DNA from: CAVZQN01 sp963837395
GTDB taxonomy: Bacteria; Acidobacteriota; HRBIN11; JAKEFK01
Direction of reading: 5' to 3'
DNA length: 64,000 nucleotides
Assembly (NCBI GenBank): GCA_963837395.1
Contig: CAWINI010000004.1
Location: 1,984,001-2,048,000 of the forward strand
Shown: in pieces, positions 8,878 through 18,857 of the stretch
Layout: each line of letters starts with the position of its first letter
Numbering within the stretch: the first letter of the stretch is position 1
Position numbers and translations under genes: made by a program
The notes under the pieces: generated by a model
The model's database searches: none
What the model saw: the letters and a program-made list of their open reading frames with translations, nothing else
Told to the model about the DNA's origin: nothing

Positions 8878-9235
8878 CCGCGTCTACATTCAATCTAAAA
8901 AACTTCGCCATCAAGAACCTGTACGTCAACGTGATCCAGTTCAATTTCGCACTTTAATGCTGATTCTCATTAGCAGTTCCTTAGTTGTGCTTGGAATCCT
9001 TTCATTTATATGGAGAGGCGTTGAAATCATCAGTATGGGTTACAAGATGCGGGGAATTTACTATCAGCAAAGCGTACTGAAAGAACAACGTCAGAAATTA
9101 ATTTTGGAAAAAGCAGCATTATGTTCATTAAAAAGGATTGAGCATATTGCGTCTTCGCAATTAAACCTGGTGAAACCAAATCCAGATCAAGTAATCATTC
9201 TGCGGTCAAAAGTGGGCAAAAAGGATGCAAATTAG
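8870..9235 (+). CDS. ftsL: FtsL-like cell division protein
   Basis: About 121 residues from ATG 8870, preceded by AGGGA and overlapping the rsmH end by eight bases; a start further upstream would only read rsmH in the wrong frame. It is a bitopic protein: a basic cytoplasmic tail, one membrane helix (about 28-48; LMLILISSSLVVLGILSFIW) and a short coiled-coil region outside (QSVLKEQRQKLILEKAAL). FtsL is poorly conserved. The call rests on topology and on its position between rsmH and ftsI, where it would join FtsB/FtsQ in the divisome. Confidence 0.8.
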   Translation: MNNRVYIQSKKLRHQEPVRQRDPVQFRTLMLILISSSLVVLGILSFIWRGVEIISMGYKMRGIYYQQSVLKEQRQKLILEKAALCSLKRIEHIASSQLNLVKPNPDQVIILRSKVGKKDAN

Positions 9236-11293
9236 TTCATTTCGATCGAGCCGGATTCCAGCCGGACTAATCCGGACACGATTTCAATTCACAATACTTC
9301 TCTGCTTCGCGTGGATTGGAATCATCATTCTTCGCCTGTTTTTTTTGCAAGTTATCAAACACGAACATTACATTGCCCGCGCAAACAAACAACGTCAGAG
9401 CGTTGTGACTCTCTATCCGGAGCGAGGGCCGATACTGGATCGCAAAAATCGCCAGTTAGCGATCAGCATTGAGGAAGCTTCTGTTTACGGTATTACCGAA
9501 GAAATGAAAAATCCGCAAGACGTCATTGAAACGATCGGTAAAATTGTGAACATTAATTCGAAAGAAGTATTGGAGCACACCGAAAATAAATCCTTTTTTT
9601 GGATCGCTAGAAAAATTCCGCAAGAAAAAGCTGAAGCAATCAAGAGATTGGAATTGAGTGGAATTTATTTTACAAACGAAAGCCGTCGTTATTATCCAAA
9701 TAAAAATCTCGCTTCTCACCTGCTTGGTTTCGTAGGAATGGATAACAAAGGTCTTTCCGGAGTTGAGTATCAATATGAACATGTAATCACCGGTGTTCCC
9801 GGAAAATTATTTGCTCTGCGCGATGCAAAGCGACGCCTGTTGATGACAGGCAATTCAATTCTTTCGCCATCATCCGGAAGAACGTTGCAATTGTCGATTG
9901 ATGCTTCAATACAACATATCGCTGAAACCGAATTAGAAGCCGGTGTCGAAGAGCAAGGTGCAAGCGGTGGTGCTGTGATCATCATGAAACCGGAAACTGG
10001 CGAAATTCTGGCGCTTGCGAATGTGCCTGATTTTAATCCGAACATTTACGGTCAAACACAAGCTGGTCAATGGAAAAATCGGGCAATCACCGATTACTAC
10101 GAGCCGGGCTCAACATTCAAGCCTGTAGTAGCAACGGCTGCACTGGATCAAGATCTTGTGAAACCTGATGATCAATTTGATTGCCAGTGGGGATCCATTG
10201 TTCTGGCTGGAATTGTGATGAAGGATCACAAACCATTTGGCATCCTGAGCTTCAGACAGATCATCGAAAAATCGAGTAATGTCGGAACAATCAAAATCGG
10301 ATTAAAAGTAGGACCGGAAGGTTTAGTTCACTATGCGCGAATGTTTGGGTTCGGTCAAAAAACAGGAATTGATTTACCAGGTGAAAGTCCCGGTATTTTG
10401 CGCAATCCTAAAAAATGGTCTGCAATTTCAATCGGCGCAATTTCCATCGGTCAAGAAATTGGAGTCACGCCTCTCCAAGTTTTGCGGATGATTACAGCAA
10501 TCGGAAATGATGGATATTTAGTATCACCTCATACTGTCCTGGGACTCTCTGACAGTTCAGGAGATTTAAAGCCGGCTGTGTTTCCTCAACCACAACAACT
10601 GCCGATTAAACACACAACATTAGCTACCGTTCGGGAATTTTTGGAAGGCGTTGTGGATCATGGATCGGGAACGCTCGCCCAAATTCCTGGATATACAGTC
10701 GCCGGAAAAACCGGCACTGCACAAAAAATCGACCATCAGGCACATATGCCGATGGCGGATACATTGCATCATTCGCTGGTTATGCGCCGGCACATCATCC
10801 GGCCATCAGCATGATCGTAGTTTTAGACAAACCTAAAAAGGAATTTTACGGTGGAAGAGTAGCAGCTCCTCTATTTCGGAAAATCGGACAACAGGTTTTG
10901 AAGTATCTGGACATTCCCCCTGACCAGATCACAGAAAATCCTGCAATTACTGCTAAAGCCGCGTTCCCCCGCGGAATAGAAGCAAATTATCCGGAAGGCA
11001 TGGAGCCGGTTGCATTTACTCCTCCTCCTATTCAGCATCACAAGCTCGTCATTGCCCCTGACGACGGCAAGGCCAACGAGCTTGTGATGCCTTATTTGTT
11101 CGGCAAAACTGCCAGTGAAACAGTAGAAATTCTGAGTAAAACAAAAATACAATTCCGTCTACTCGGGACAGGCACCGTTATAAAACAATGGCCGGTTCCG
11201 GGCTCGACTTTAAACAAAGATGACATGATGATTATAACGCTGGCAAATTCCCAAAACTCGATTATTGCGGAACGGAATGCTTCCAGCAAGTAA
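9225..11293 (+). CDS. ftsI: Peptidoglycan transpeptidase FtsI (PBP3) with PASTA domain, frame broken
   Basis: The septal class B penicillin-binding protein cross-links new wall at the division site. The first part (9225-10814) has the membrane anchor (about 18-40), the dimerisation domain and the catalytic motifs STFK with Ser296, SSN and KTGTAQK. The second part (10811-11293) begins in the middle of the transpeptidase fold (SMIVVLDKPKKEFYGG) and ends in one PASTA repeat (VMPYLFGKTASETVEIL). One missing A in the run of six near 10719-10725 would rejoin both into 689 residues, reading KTGTAQKNRPSGTYADGGYI. In an essential gene this is probably a sequence error. The start overlaps ftsL by 11 bases. 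Confidence 0.9.
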
Positions 11294-11295
11294 GA

Positions 11296-12777
11296 ATGAA
11301 TCTAAAAACTTTGCTCGCTGCTTTGCAGAAATACGACATCTCCGGATCTCCCGATCTCGATATTACGAGCCTGTCATACGACTCCCGCAAAGTTAAAGCA
11401 GGCAGTCTATTCGCCGCACTTCCCGGCTTACAACATCACGGAAGTGAATTCCAGGCTCAAGCAGAAAAAAATGGTGCAATCGCGCTGTTGAGCGACCGAA
11501 AACTAAAATCATCGGCCACCACGATTATGGTTGAAGATCCGCGACTGGCGCTTGCCGGAATGAGCAATGCATTTTTTCAATATCCATCTACAAAACTGAA
11601 ACTTTATGGCGTAACGGGTACAAATGGTAAAACCACTACCACGTATCTTCTGCACTCGATTTTAGAAGCGGCAGGACAACGTACCGGATTGCTGGGAACC
11701 GTGATCTATAGCGGTAAAGATTTTATTTCTGATTCGAAACTGACAACTCCCGAATCTCTCGATCTCCAGGAAATGCTTTCTAAGATGGTCGCAGAAAAAT
11801 GCAATGCTTGCGTTATGGAAGTCTCATCTCACTCTCTTGTGCAGTCTCGCGTGGCGGGATGTGCATTCGAAGCAGCGATATTTACAAATCTGACCCAGGA
11901 TCATCTCGACTTCCACAAAACAATGGAAGATTACTTCTGCGCAAAAAAAATTCTTTTCGATGGGCATACCTGTGCAACAAAAAGTGCATTTATTAATAAA
12001 GATGATCCTTATGGTCAGCGTCTTCTGGCTGAACGTAAAGTGTCAGGCCTGGATAGCTTTAGTTATGGATTTAGCGCAGGGTCAAACTTCCGTATTCGGG
12101 ATTGGAAGACAACTCCGCAAGGCAGCAATATGGTGATCTGTTATGAAGGCAGGGACATCAAGATCAAGACTCCCCTGCTTGCCCGTTACAACGCTTACAA
12201 CCTTTGCGGCGCTTTTGCAGCGGCTACAATTTCCGGAATTGATCGAGCCGCAATTCTTGGAGGCATTGAAAACATAAAACAAGTTCCGGGACGTCTGGAA
12301 AAAATTGACCATGGTCAGCCATATTTAATTTTCATCGATTATGCACATACCGAAGATGCTCTCCGTCAGGTGCTCAACACTTTGCGCCCTTATACCAGGG
12401 AGCGTTTGATTGTTCTGTTCGGATGTGGTGGAGAGCGCGATCGTGGAAAGCGTCCCTTAATGGGCCGCGCTGCCGGCGAATTAGCGGATGAAATTATTTT
12501 GACTTCCGATAATCCGAGATCAGAAAATCCTGCAAAAATCTTGCAAGATGTGAAAGCAGGCGTGGAGAAAAGTAAAAATACGGATTTTCACATCATCGAA
12601 GATCGCAAAGAAGCGATCGCGTTTGCTCTAAAAATGGCTACGCCAGGAGACACGATTTTGCTTGCCGGAAAAGGTCATGAAAATTATCAGGTAATCGGAA
12701 AAGAGAAACAGCATTTCGATGAACGTGAAATTCTTGCAGAACTGTTAAGTTCAACCACAAAGACACAGAAAGCTTAG
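11296..12777 (+). CDS. murE: UDP-MurNAc-tripeptide ligase MurE (meso-diaminopimelate type)
   Basis: MurE adds the third amino acid to UDP-MurNAc-L-Ala-D-Glu using ATP. The 493-residue protein has the ATP loop GTNGKTTTT (about 108-116), the middle-domain motif ITNLTQDHLDFHKTM and the C-terminal motif DNPR (405-408), which in this family selects meso-diaminopimelate over lysine. That points to the wall type of Gram-negatives. Its last residues (TTKTQKA) are encoded by the left half of an accacaaag palindrome, so the repeat has grown into the gene's end. Confidence 0.96.
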   Translation: MNLKTLLAALQKYDISGSPDLDITSLSYDSRKVKAGSLFAALPGLQHHGSEFQAQAEKNGAIALLSDRKLKSSATTIMVEDPRLALAGMSNAFFQYPSTKLKLYGVTGTNGKTTTTYLLHSILEAAGQRTGLLGTVIYSGKDFISDSKLTTPESLDLQEMLSKMVAEKCNACVMEVSSHSLVQSRVAGCAFEAAIFTNLTQDHLDFHKTMEDYFCAKKILFDGHTCATKSAFINKDDPYGQRLLAERKVSGLDSFSYGFSAGSNFRIRDWKTTPQGSNMVICYEGRDIKIKTPLLARYNAYNLCGAFAAATISGIDRAAILGGIENIKQVPGRLEKIDHGQPYLIFIDYAHTEDALRQVLNTLRPYTRERLIVLFGCGGERDRGKRPLMGRAAGELADEIILTSDNPRSENPAKILQDVKAGVEKSKNTDFHIIEDRKEAIAFALKMATPGDTILLAGKGHENYQVIGKEKQHFDEREILAELLSSTTKTQKA

Positions 12778-12790
12778 TGTTTTTGTGGTT
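12753..12790 (+). repeat. 'accacaaag' palindrome across the murE end
   Basis: AACCACAAA (12753-12761) pairs with TTTGTGGTT (12782-12790). The left arm encodes the last residues of MurE and the murE stop codon lies in the loop. Same family as the elements at 7733, 16555, 17735 and 23145. Confidence 0.65.
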
Positions 12791-12798
12791 GGTTTTAA

Positions 12799-14154
12799 AT
12801 GGTTTTATCTGTGGAGACGGTATTACGCGAAACAGCAGGGTGGCTGCTTCGCAGCGGGGTGGACTCTTTTTCTTTTTTCGCAATTGATTCAAGAAAAGTA
12901 AAACCTGGCAGTCTATTTTTTGCTCTGAAAGGAACACAAACGGACGGACATCTGTTTGTTGATGCTGCTTTTAAAGCTGGAGCAACAGGGGCAGTAGTTG
13001 AACGCGATCTCAAAGTTAACGGCACATTGGTTCAAGTGCAAGATTCAATGCAAGCACTTCATGATCTTGCAACCTACAGCAGAAAAAAAAGTGAAGGCCG
13101 ATTTATTGGAATTACTGGAAGCGCAGGCAAAACATCGACCAAGGAATTTACAGCAAAAATTTTGATGGAACAATTTTCCGTATATAAAAGCGAAGGCAAT
13201 CTCAACAGCATCACTGGCCTTCCTTTAAGTCTGCTGGCGATGAACAACGAACAACGTGCCGTCTTTGAAGCGGGAATGAATCATCCTGGTGAAATAGCTT
13301 CGTTAGGAAAAATGCTGCGTCCGCATGTTGCGGTGTTATTAAATGTTAATCCTGTCCATATCGAATACTTCGATTCAATTGAAGGAATCGCAGCTGAGAA
13401 GGCTTCCCTTGCGGATTGCGTTATTGATGATGGACCGACTATTTACAACGGCGATGATGAGCTGTTACGCAATGAGATCAAGCGCCGGAACGTGAAACAA
13501 ATTTCATTTGGTCGGGCAAACAATTCCGATTTGCGTATTGAAGAATTGAATTTAAGAGGTGTCAGAGGTTTGGAAGCCACTTTGAATTGGAATGATGAAA
13601 AAATCAAAATTGAATCATCGCTTTGTGGGATGGGGAATGCGTACAACATTGCAGCAGCGGTTTGTGTTGCGCTAATTGAAGGAATGACGGCGGATGATAT
13701 TCAGAACGGTGTAAAAAAACTAATCGCTTATTCGCAACGTGGAATTTTAATGGAGATTTCAGGAATTCATATTTACGATGATTCGTATAATAGCAATCCC
13801 CGCGCATTAGAGTTAGCACTTCAATTGATTTCTGATAGCAAAGGATTCAATCGAAAAGCCGCTATTGTTGGTGACATGCTTGAACTCGGTGAAAACGGAA
13901 TCGCATATCACGAAGAAGCTGCCAGACAAGCTGCGAAATCGGGAATTGAGCTGCTGATTACTGCCGGTTCATTGACTCAACACATGGCTGATGAAGCTCG
14001 CAAATTTGGAATTTCTGAAGTTTACGCCACATCATCATCTATTGAAGCTGCCGATCTCGCGGCGAAAAAAGTACGAGCGGGAGATCTTGTACTGATCAAA
14101 GGTTCGCGTGGAATGAAAATGGAAACAGTAATTGAACGGCTGAGGAATTTGTAA
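12799..14154 (+). CDS. murF: UDP-MurNAc-tripeptide--D-Ala-D-Ala ligase MurF
   Basis: MurF adds D-Ala-D-Ala to finish the UDP-MurNAc-pentapeptide. The 451-residue protein has the N-terminal MurF domain (FAIDSRKVKPGSLFFALKG), the P-loop GITGSAGKTSTKE (about 103-115), EAGMNHPGEIA, VLLNVNPVHIEYF and the C-terminal YDDSYNSNPRALE and GDMLELG motifs. Its stop shares its last base with the first base of the mraY start. No ddl gene is in the cluster, so the D-Ala-D-Ala supply comes from elsewhere. Confidence 0.95.
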   Translation: MVLSVETVLRETAGWLLRSGVDSFSFFAIDSRKVKPGSLFFALKGTQTDGHLFVDAAFKAGATGAVVERDLKVNGTLVQVQDSMQALHDLATYSRKKSEGRFIGITGSAGKTSTKEFTAKILMEQFSVYKSEGNLNSITGLPLSLLAMNNEQRAVFEAGMNHPGEIASLGKMLRPHVAVLLNVNPVHIEYFDSIEGIAAEKASLADCVIDDGPTIYNGDDELLRNEIKRRNVKQISFGRANNSDLRIEELNLRGVRGLEATLNWNDEKIKIESSLCGMGNAYNIAAAVCVALIEGMTADDIQNGVKKLIAYSQRGILMEISGIHIYDDSYNSNPRALELALQLISDSKGFNRKAAIVGDMLELGENGIAYHEEAARQAAKSGIELLITAGSLTQHMADEARKFGISEVYATSSSIEAADLAAKKVRAGDLVLIKGSRGMKMETVIERLRNL

Positions 14155-15233
14155 TGCTGCACTGGCTGCTCAGACCCGAAGTCACCGGCGTTGCACTGTT
14201 TCAATACATTACATTTCGTACAGCGGCGTCATCATTGACGGCTATGTTTATTACTCTACTTTTCGGCGGCTGGGCAATTCAAAAACTCAAAGATTTCCAA
14301 ATCGGACAACACATCCGCGAAGAAGGTCCTGCTTCACATCAAACCAAAGCAGGAACTCCAACCATGGGTGGTCTGATTATCATTGCAGGAATTCTGATTC
14401 CTACATTGCTTTGGGCCGATCTGTTAAATCCGTTCATCTGGATTTTACTATTTGCACTTCTTTCTTTCGGCGCAATCGGATTTATGGATGACTATATGAA
14501 GCTAGCTAAACGCCGCAATTTGGGAATTACTGTCGTTCACAAATTTGCTTTGCAGATTCTTTGCAGTGCTTTGATTGGCGTTTTCCTTCTTTATCTTTCA
14601 AAAACCACGGACTATTACAACACTCGCTTAAATTTTCCATTTATTAAGTGGTGGCAACCTGATCTTGGATATTTTTACATTGCGCTTGTCATTGTAGTAA
14701 TGGTAGGCGCCTCCAATGCAGTGAATTTAACTGATGGACTTGATGGACTCGCGATCGGTTCCGTACTAATCGCATCTGCAACGTACACAGCACTCGCATA
14801 CATCGCAGGTCATTACGTTTTTTCGGAATACTTACGAATTATCTTTCTGAAAAATGCCGGTGAAATTACCGTGTTTGGCGGAGCCATGGTCGGTGCCAGC
14901 ATCGGTTTTCTCTGGTACAACGCTTATCCTGCTGAAGTTTTTATGGGAGACGTTGGTTCGCTTTCGCTTGGCGGAGCAATCGGCACGATCGCAATCCTGA
15001 TTAAACAGGAATTTCTGCTCGTTGTTGTTGGTGGTTTGTTCGTCCTGGAAGCGTTGTCAGTAATCATTCAAGTTTGTTATTACAAACTGACCAAAAAACG
15101 TGTGTTTCTTATGGCACCGCTCCATCATCATTTTGAATTAAGAGGATGGAAAGAGCCAAAAGTCATTATTCGATTTTGGATTCTAGCATTTTTGTTTATG
15201 TTGCTGAGTTTAACAACATTGAAACTACGATGA
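14154..15233 (+). CDS. mraY: Phospho-MurNAc-pentapeptide transferase MraY
   Basis: MraY is an integral inner-membrane enzyme that moves phospho-MurNAc-pentapeptide onto undecaprenyl phosphate, making lipid I. The 359-residue product has about ten membrane helices and the family motifs KAGTPTMGG (about 63-71), the Mg-binding FMDDYMK, NAVNLTDGLDGLAIG, EVFMGDVGSLSLGG and the C-terminal MAPLHHHFELRGW. Its stop codon overlaps the murD start as ATGA. Confidence 0.97.
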   Translation: MLHWLLRPEVTGVALFQYITFRTAASSLTAMFITLLFGGWAIQKLKDFQIGQHIREEGPASHQTKAGTPTMGGLIIIAGILIPTLLWADLLNPFIWILLFALLSFGAIGFMDDYMKLAKRRNLGITVVHKFALQILCSALIGVFLLYLSKTTDYYNTRLNFPFIKWWQPDLGYFYIALVIVVMVGASNAVNLTDGLDGLAIGSVLIASATYTALAYIAGHYVFSEYLRIIFLKNAGEITVFGGAMVGASIGFLWYNAYPAEVFMGDVGSLSLGGAIGTIAILIKQEFLLVVVGGLFVLEALSVIIQVCYYKLTKKRVFLMAPLHHHFELRGWKEPKVIIRFWILAFLFMLLSLTTLKLR

Positions 15234-16576
15234 TTGAAGGAAAAAACATTCTGGTTGCGGGCTTCGCTCGAACGGGTCAAGCTGTCGCCGAATTTCTGCA
15301 GAATCGCAACTGCGGTGTGATAGTTTCCGAAAGCCGCACTGAAAAAGAATTTGGAAATTATGAAGAACGCTTTCCCAAAGTGAAATTTGAGTTCGGTGGA
15401 CACAAAACTGAAACATTTTTGCGATCTGATTTGATCGTCATCAGCCCGGGAATTCCCGACACGATAGAACCGATTGCAGAAGCGAAGAAGAAAGGCATTC
15501 GGATCATTTCGGAGATCGAACTGGCTTATCACTTTTTGAAAGGAACGTTAATTGGAATTACGGGAACCAATGGAAAATCCACAACCGTTGAGCTTACAGG
15601 AGCAATGATCCGGGCTGGCGGGAAGAATGCAATTGTTTGTGGAAATATCGGAACACCACTAATTCAATATTGCGAAAATTCAAAGCCGGAAGATTATTAC
15701 GTTGTTGAAATCTCCAGTTTCCAACTTGAGACAATTTACGATTTTCGTCCGCATATTGCAGCCGTAATAAATCTTGCTGAAGATCATCTCGATCGCTACC
15801 CCTCCGTGAAACCATACTACGAAGCAAAAATGCGAATTTTTGAAAATCAAAAGCAGAATGATTTTGCAGTGGTGAATTATGACGATCCGTATTTACGCGT
15901 TCACATGCAAAATGTTCAATCGAATATATTTTGGTTTTCACGCAGAGAGAAGCCGCCAGCTGGAATTTATAGCGAAGATGGTTTGATAAAAACGATTTCC
16001 GGTGGTTCGATTGTGAATTTTTCACTGGGCAACTTAAAGGGCGTTCATAACCTTGAGAATACTTTGTGTGCCGCATCAATTTCATTGCTTTGCGGTGTTC
16101 TTCCAAAACCGATGCAAAGAGCGATCGAAAGTTTTGAAGGCCTTCATCATCGTATGCAATTTGTGGCTGAAGTTGGAGGAGTTCGTTATTACGATGATTC
16201 GAAAGCTACAAATGTTGATGCCGTTGTGAAATCGTTGGAGAGTTTTCCGGGAAATATTTTTTTGATTATGGGCGGCAGAGATAAAGGTTGTGATTATCGA
16301 GTTTTGGATCCGTTGGTACGTAAACGTGTGAAAAAACTTCTTTTGATTGGCGAAGCAAAAGATCGAATCACAAAAGAGTTAGGTCAGTCCAAAGAATTTC
16401 AATTTTTTGATTCGCTTGAAGATGCAGTGACAAATGCTGCAAATTTGGCTGTGCCGGGGGATGTGGTGCTGATGTCTCCGGCATGTTCAAGCTTTGACAT
16501 GTTTGCGAATTATGAGGAACGAGGCAAGGTATTTGTGAATGCAGTGAAAAATTTAACCACGAAGTTCACGAATTAA
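15230..16576 (+). CDS. murD: UDP-MurNAc-L-alanine--D-glutamate ligase MurD
   Basis: MurD adds D-Glu to UDP-MurNAc-L-Ala. From ATG 15230, which overlaps the mraY stop as ATGA, it has 448 residues; a longer frame from 15146 would read mraY in the wrong frame. Motifs: the UDP-binding start NILVAGFARTGQAVAEFL, P-loop GITGTNGKSTTVEL, NLAEDHLDRY, FEGLHHRMQ, YDDSKATNVDA and a C-terminal MSPACSSFDMF. The last residues (LTTKFTN) come from an accacgaag repeat. Confidence 0.96.
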   Translation: MIEGKNILVAGFARTGQAVAEFLQNRNCGVIVSESRTEKEFGNYEERFPKVKFEFGGHKTETFLRSDLIVISPGIPDTIEPIAEAKKKGIRIISEIELAYHFLKGTLIGITGTNGKSTTVELTGAMIRAGGKNAIVCGNIGTPLIQYCENSKPEDYYVVEISSFQLETIYDFRPHIAAVINLAEDHLDRYPSVKPYYEAKMRIFENQKQNDFAVVNYDDPYLRVHMQNVQSNIFWFSRREKPPAGIYSEDGLIKTISGGSIVNFSLGNLKGVHNLENTLCAASISLLCGVLPKPMQRAIESFEGLHHRMQFVAEVGGVRYYDDSKATNVDAVVKSLESFPGNIFLIMGGRDKGCDYRVLDPLVRKRVKKLLLIGEAKDRITKELGQSKEFQFFDSLEDAVTNAANLAVPGDVVLMSPACSSFDMFANYEERGKVFVNAVKNLTTKFTN

Positions 16577-16629
16577 CACGAAGGATTTTGATTTTTTTTA
16601 TATTCGTGTTCTTCGTGCCCTTCGTGGTT
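16555..16629 (+). repeat. 'accacgaag' palindrome between murD and ftsW
   Basis: AACCACGAA (16555-16563) pairs with TTCGTGGTT (16621-16629). Between them the word 'cacgaa' and its complement 'ttcgtg' recur several times. The left arm encodes the C-terminus of MurD. It is the longest member of the family in this cluster. Confidence 0.7.
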
Positions 16630-16642
16630 GAGTTGAATCAAA

Positions 16643-17729
16643 ATGGCAAGGAAGATTAGTTCGGACAAATTGTTGTTCACGATTACTGTTGCATTGGTAA
16701 TGTTTGGCCTGATTATGATCTATTCAGCGTCAGCCGTAATTGCGATTGAACAATATGGCAATCCATTTTATTACGTGCTTCGTCAGATCATTTGGTGCGT
16801 TTTAAGCTTCGGCGCGATGATGATCATGATGCATATTCCATACCGAACGTGGAACAATCGTGTACTCGTTTTTTCACTGATTGGAATTTCGGCCATATTA
16901 CTGATCGGAGTTTTGTTCATGCCAGCAGTAGCAAATGTTCATCGCTGGTTTAGGATGGCCAGCTTCAATTCAACCCGCAGAACTTGCGAAATTTCCAATG
17001 ATCCTTTTTCTTTCCTGGTTCCTGGCAAAAAGACAAGGACAGATTGAATCCTTCTGGCAAACAATTTTGCCGGCATTGCTGGTTTGTGGACAAATGGCAT
17101 TTCTGATTGTTATTGAACCGGATCTAGGAACCTCCTTGATGTTCGTTGGAATTACTGTTGCGTTGTTGTTCTTCGCTGGAATGCCGTGGAAATATTTTGT
17201 AATGTTTGCAGCATTTGCAATTCCAATCTTTTACTTCCTTGTTCTTAATGTTCACTACCGCCGCCAACGCATTTTCAGTTTTGTGAACCCGGAAGCGGAT
17301 GCACAGGACAGCGGTTTTCAAATCTTGCAATCATTAATCGCACTGGGCACAGGCGGAATTAAAGGAACTGGTCTCGCGAATGGAATTCAAAAATTATTTT
17401 ATTTACCCGAGCCTCACAATGATTTCATCTACGCAATTGTGGGGGAGGAACTTGGCTTAATAGGAACTGTTGGCCTGTTGCTGGCTTTCGGATTCCTTCT
17501 GTGGCGCGGATTACGGATCGCATGGAAGGCACCAGATCCATTTGGACAATTCCTTGCTGCGGGCATCACAGTGATGATCGTTCTTCAAGCATTAATAAAT
17601 ATTAGCGTGGTGATCGGGATTCTTCCCACAAAAGGTCTCCCTCTACCATTCATAAGTTCTGGAGGTTCTTCGCTGCTTGTTAGCATGACCGGGATCGGAG
17701 TGTTGCTGAATATTTCGCAAAACACATAA
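16643..17729 (+). CDS. ftsW: Lipid II polymerase / division protein FtsW, frame broken
   Basis: FtsW (SEDS family) polymerises lipid II at the septum together with FtsI. The first four membrane helices are read in 16643-17047 (MIYSASAVIAIEQYGNPFYY ... NVHRWFRM). The rest is read in another frame up to 17729 (IQPAELAKFPMILFLSWFLA, IEPDLGTSLM, then LPLPFISSGGSS near the end). The break is at about 16955-16960 in AGGATGGCCAGC, where two missing G bases would give the expected RMGPASIQPAEL. The joined protein has about 362 residues, a normal FtsW length. Its position between murD and murG supports FtsW over RodA. The break is probably a sequence error. Confidence 0.9.
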
Positions 17730-17734
17730 TGATT

Positions 17735-17770
17735 AACCACAGAGTCACGGAGCTCTGTGACTCCGCGGTG
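17735..17770 (+). repeat. 'accacagag' palindrome between ftsW and murG
   Basis: AACCACAGAGTCACGGAG faces CTCTGTGACTCCGCGGTG with few mismatches, forming an almost loop-free palindrome in the 45-base gap. Same family as the elements at 7733, 12753, 16555 and 23145. Confidence 0.65.
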
Positions 17771-17774
17771 AAAT

Positions 17775-18857
17775 ATGAAGGTATTGATAGCCGATGGCGG
17801 CACGGGAGGTCACATCTTTCCTGCAATTGCCGTCGCGAATGAGTTGAAAAAACGGAGTGATGTGGAATCGATTTTGTTTACCGGTACACCATATGGATTA
17901 GAAAGTGAAATTGTTCCGCGTCATGGATATGAGTTACGAATGATTCAAGTGGGTGGTTTGATCGGAAAAAGTCTTATGCAACGATTGAAAACTTTTCTGC
18001 AAATGCCCGGCGCTTACCTGGCGAGCGCGCGAATCGTGCGTGATTTTAAGCCAGATGTTGTAATTGGATTCGGCGCCTATTCATCAGGTCCTGTTTTAGT
18101 AGCTGCGCAGCGCAAGAAAATTCCAATTTTGCTGGTAGAACCAAATGCAATTCCTGGAATGACAAACAGAATAGCGTTACGTTTCGCGAACAAAGTTGCA
18201 GTTTCATATGAAGATTCAGCCGGTGTGTTTAAAGGGAAAGCAGTTGTGACTGGAACGCCTGTTCGGCCATTAAAAGAAGTTGCACAAAAGCGTGAGAAGT
18301 TTACGCTTGGAATTTACTGCGGCAGTCAAGGATCGCGCGCAATTAATGATGTTGTGATTGAGGCCTTGCCTGAGCTAGCAAAACTTAAAAATGAAATCCA
18401 TATTATTCATCAGACAGGTAAAGCAGATTTTGATCGGGTGAAATCAAAATATGATCCGATCGCACCGTTCTTTGAAGTAACTCCGTTTGTTTATCAAGTG
18501 GAGGAATTTTATAGCAGTTGCGATTTATTGCTTTGCCGCGCGGGAGCGGTTACTTTGGCAGAAATTGCAGTTTTTGGAAAACCAGCAATCTTAATTCCGC
18601 TTCCAACTGCAGCACATAATCATCAAGAGCAGAATGCGAAAAGGCTAGCGGAAGCAGGCGCTGCAAAAATGATTTTGCAGAATGATTTTTCACCAAGTGC
18701 CCTGATCCAGGAAATAAACTCATTTTTTAATAATGCTGAAAAACTAAAACAGATGTCGGATGCTTCACGAAAGTTGGGAAAGCCCGATGCAGCAAAAAAG
18801 GTAGCTGATTTGGCAGTATCATTAACTACAGAGGCTCAAAATGTTCGGGAAAATTAG
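17775..18857 (+). CDS. murG: UDP-GlcNAc:lipid I N-acetylglucosaminyltransferase MurG
   Basis: MurG works at the inner face of the membrane and adds GlcNAc to lipid I, giving lipid II. The 360-residue GT28 protein has the G-loop DGGTGGHIFPAIAVA at residues 7-21, GFGAYSSGPVLVAA, EPNAIPGMTNR and the C-terminal donor site SCDLLLCRAGAVTLAEIAVF. A start at 17775 follows the palindrome closely. The 3' end overlaps murC by 17 bases. Confidence 0.96.
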   Translation: MKVLIADGGTGGHIFPAIAVANELKKRSDVESILFTGTPYGLESEIVPRHGYELRMIQVGGLIGKSLMQRLKTFLQMPGAYLASARIVRDFKPDVVIGFGAYSSGPVLVAAQRKKIPILLVEPNAIPGMTNRIALRFANKVAVSYEDSAGVFKGKAVVTGTPVRPLKEVAQKREKFTLGIYCGSQGSRAINDVVIEALPELAKLKNEIHIIHQTGKADFDRVKSKYDPIAPFFEVTPFVYQVEEFYSSCDLLLCRAGAVTLAEIAVFGKPAILIPLPTAAHNHQEQNAKRLAEAGAAKMILQNDFSPSALIQEINSFFNNAEKLKQMSDASRKLGKPDAAKKVADLAVSLTTEAQNVREN

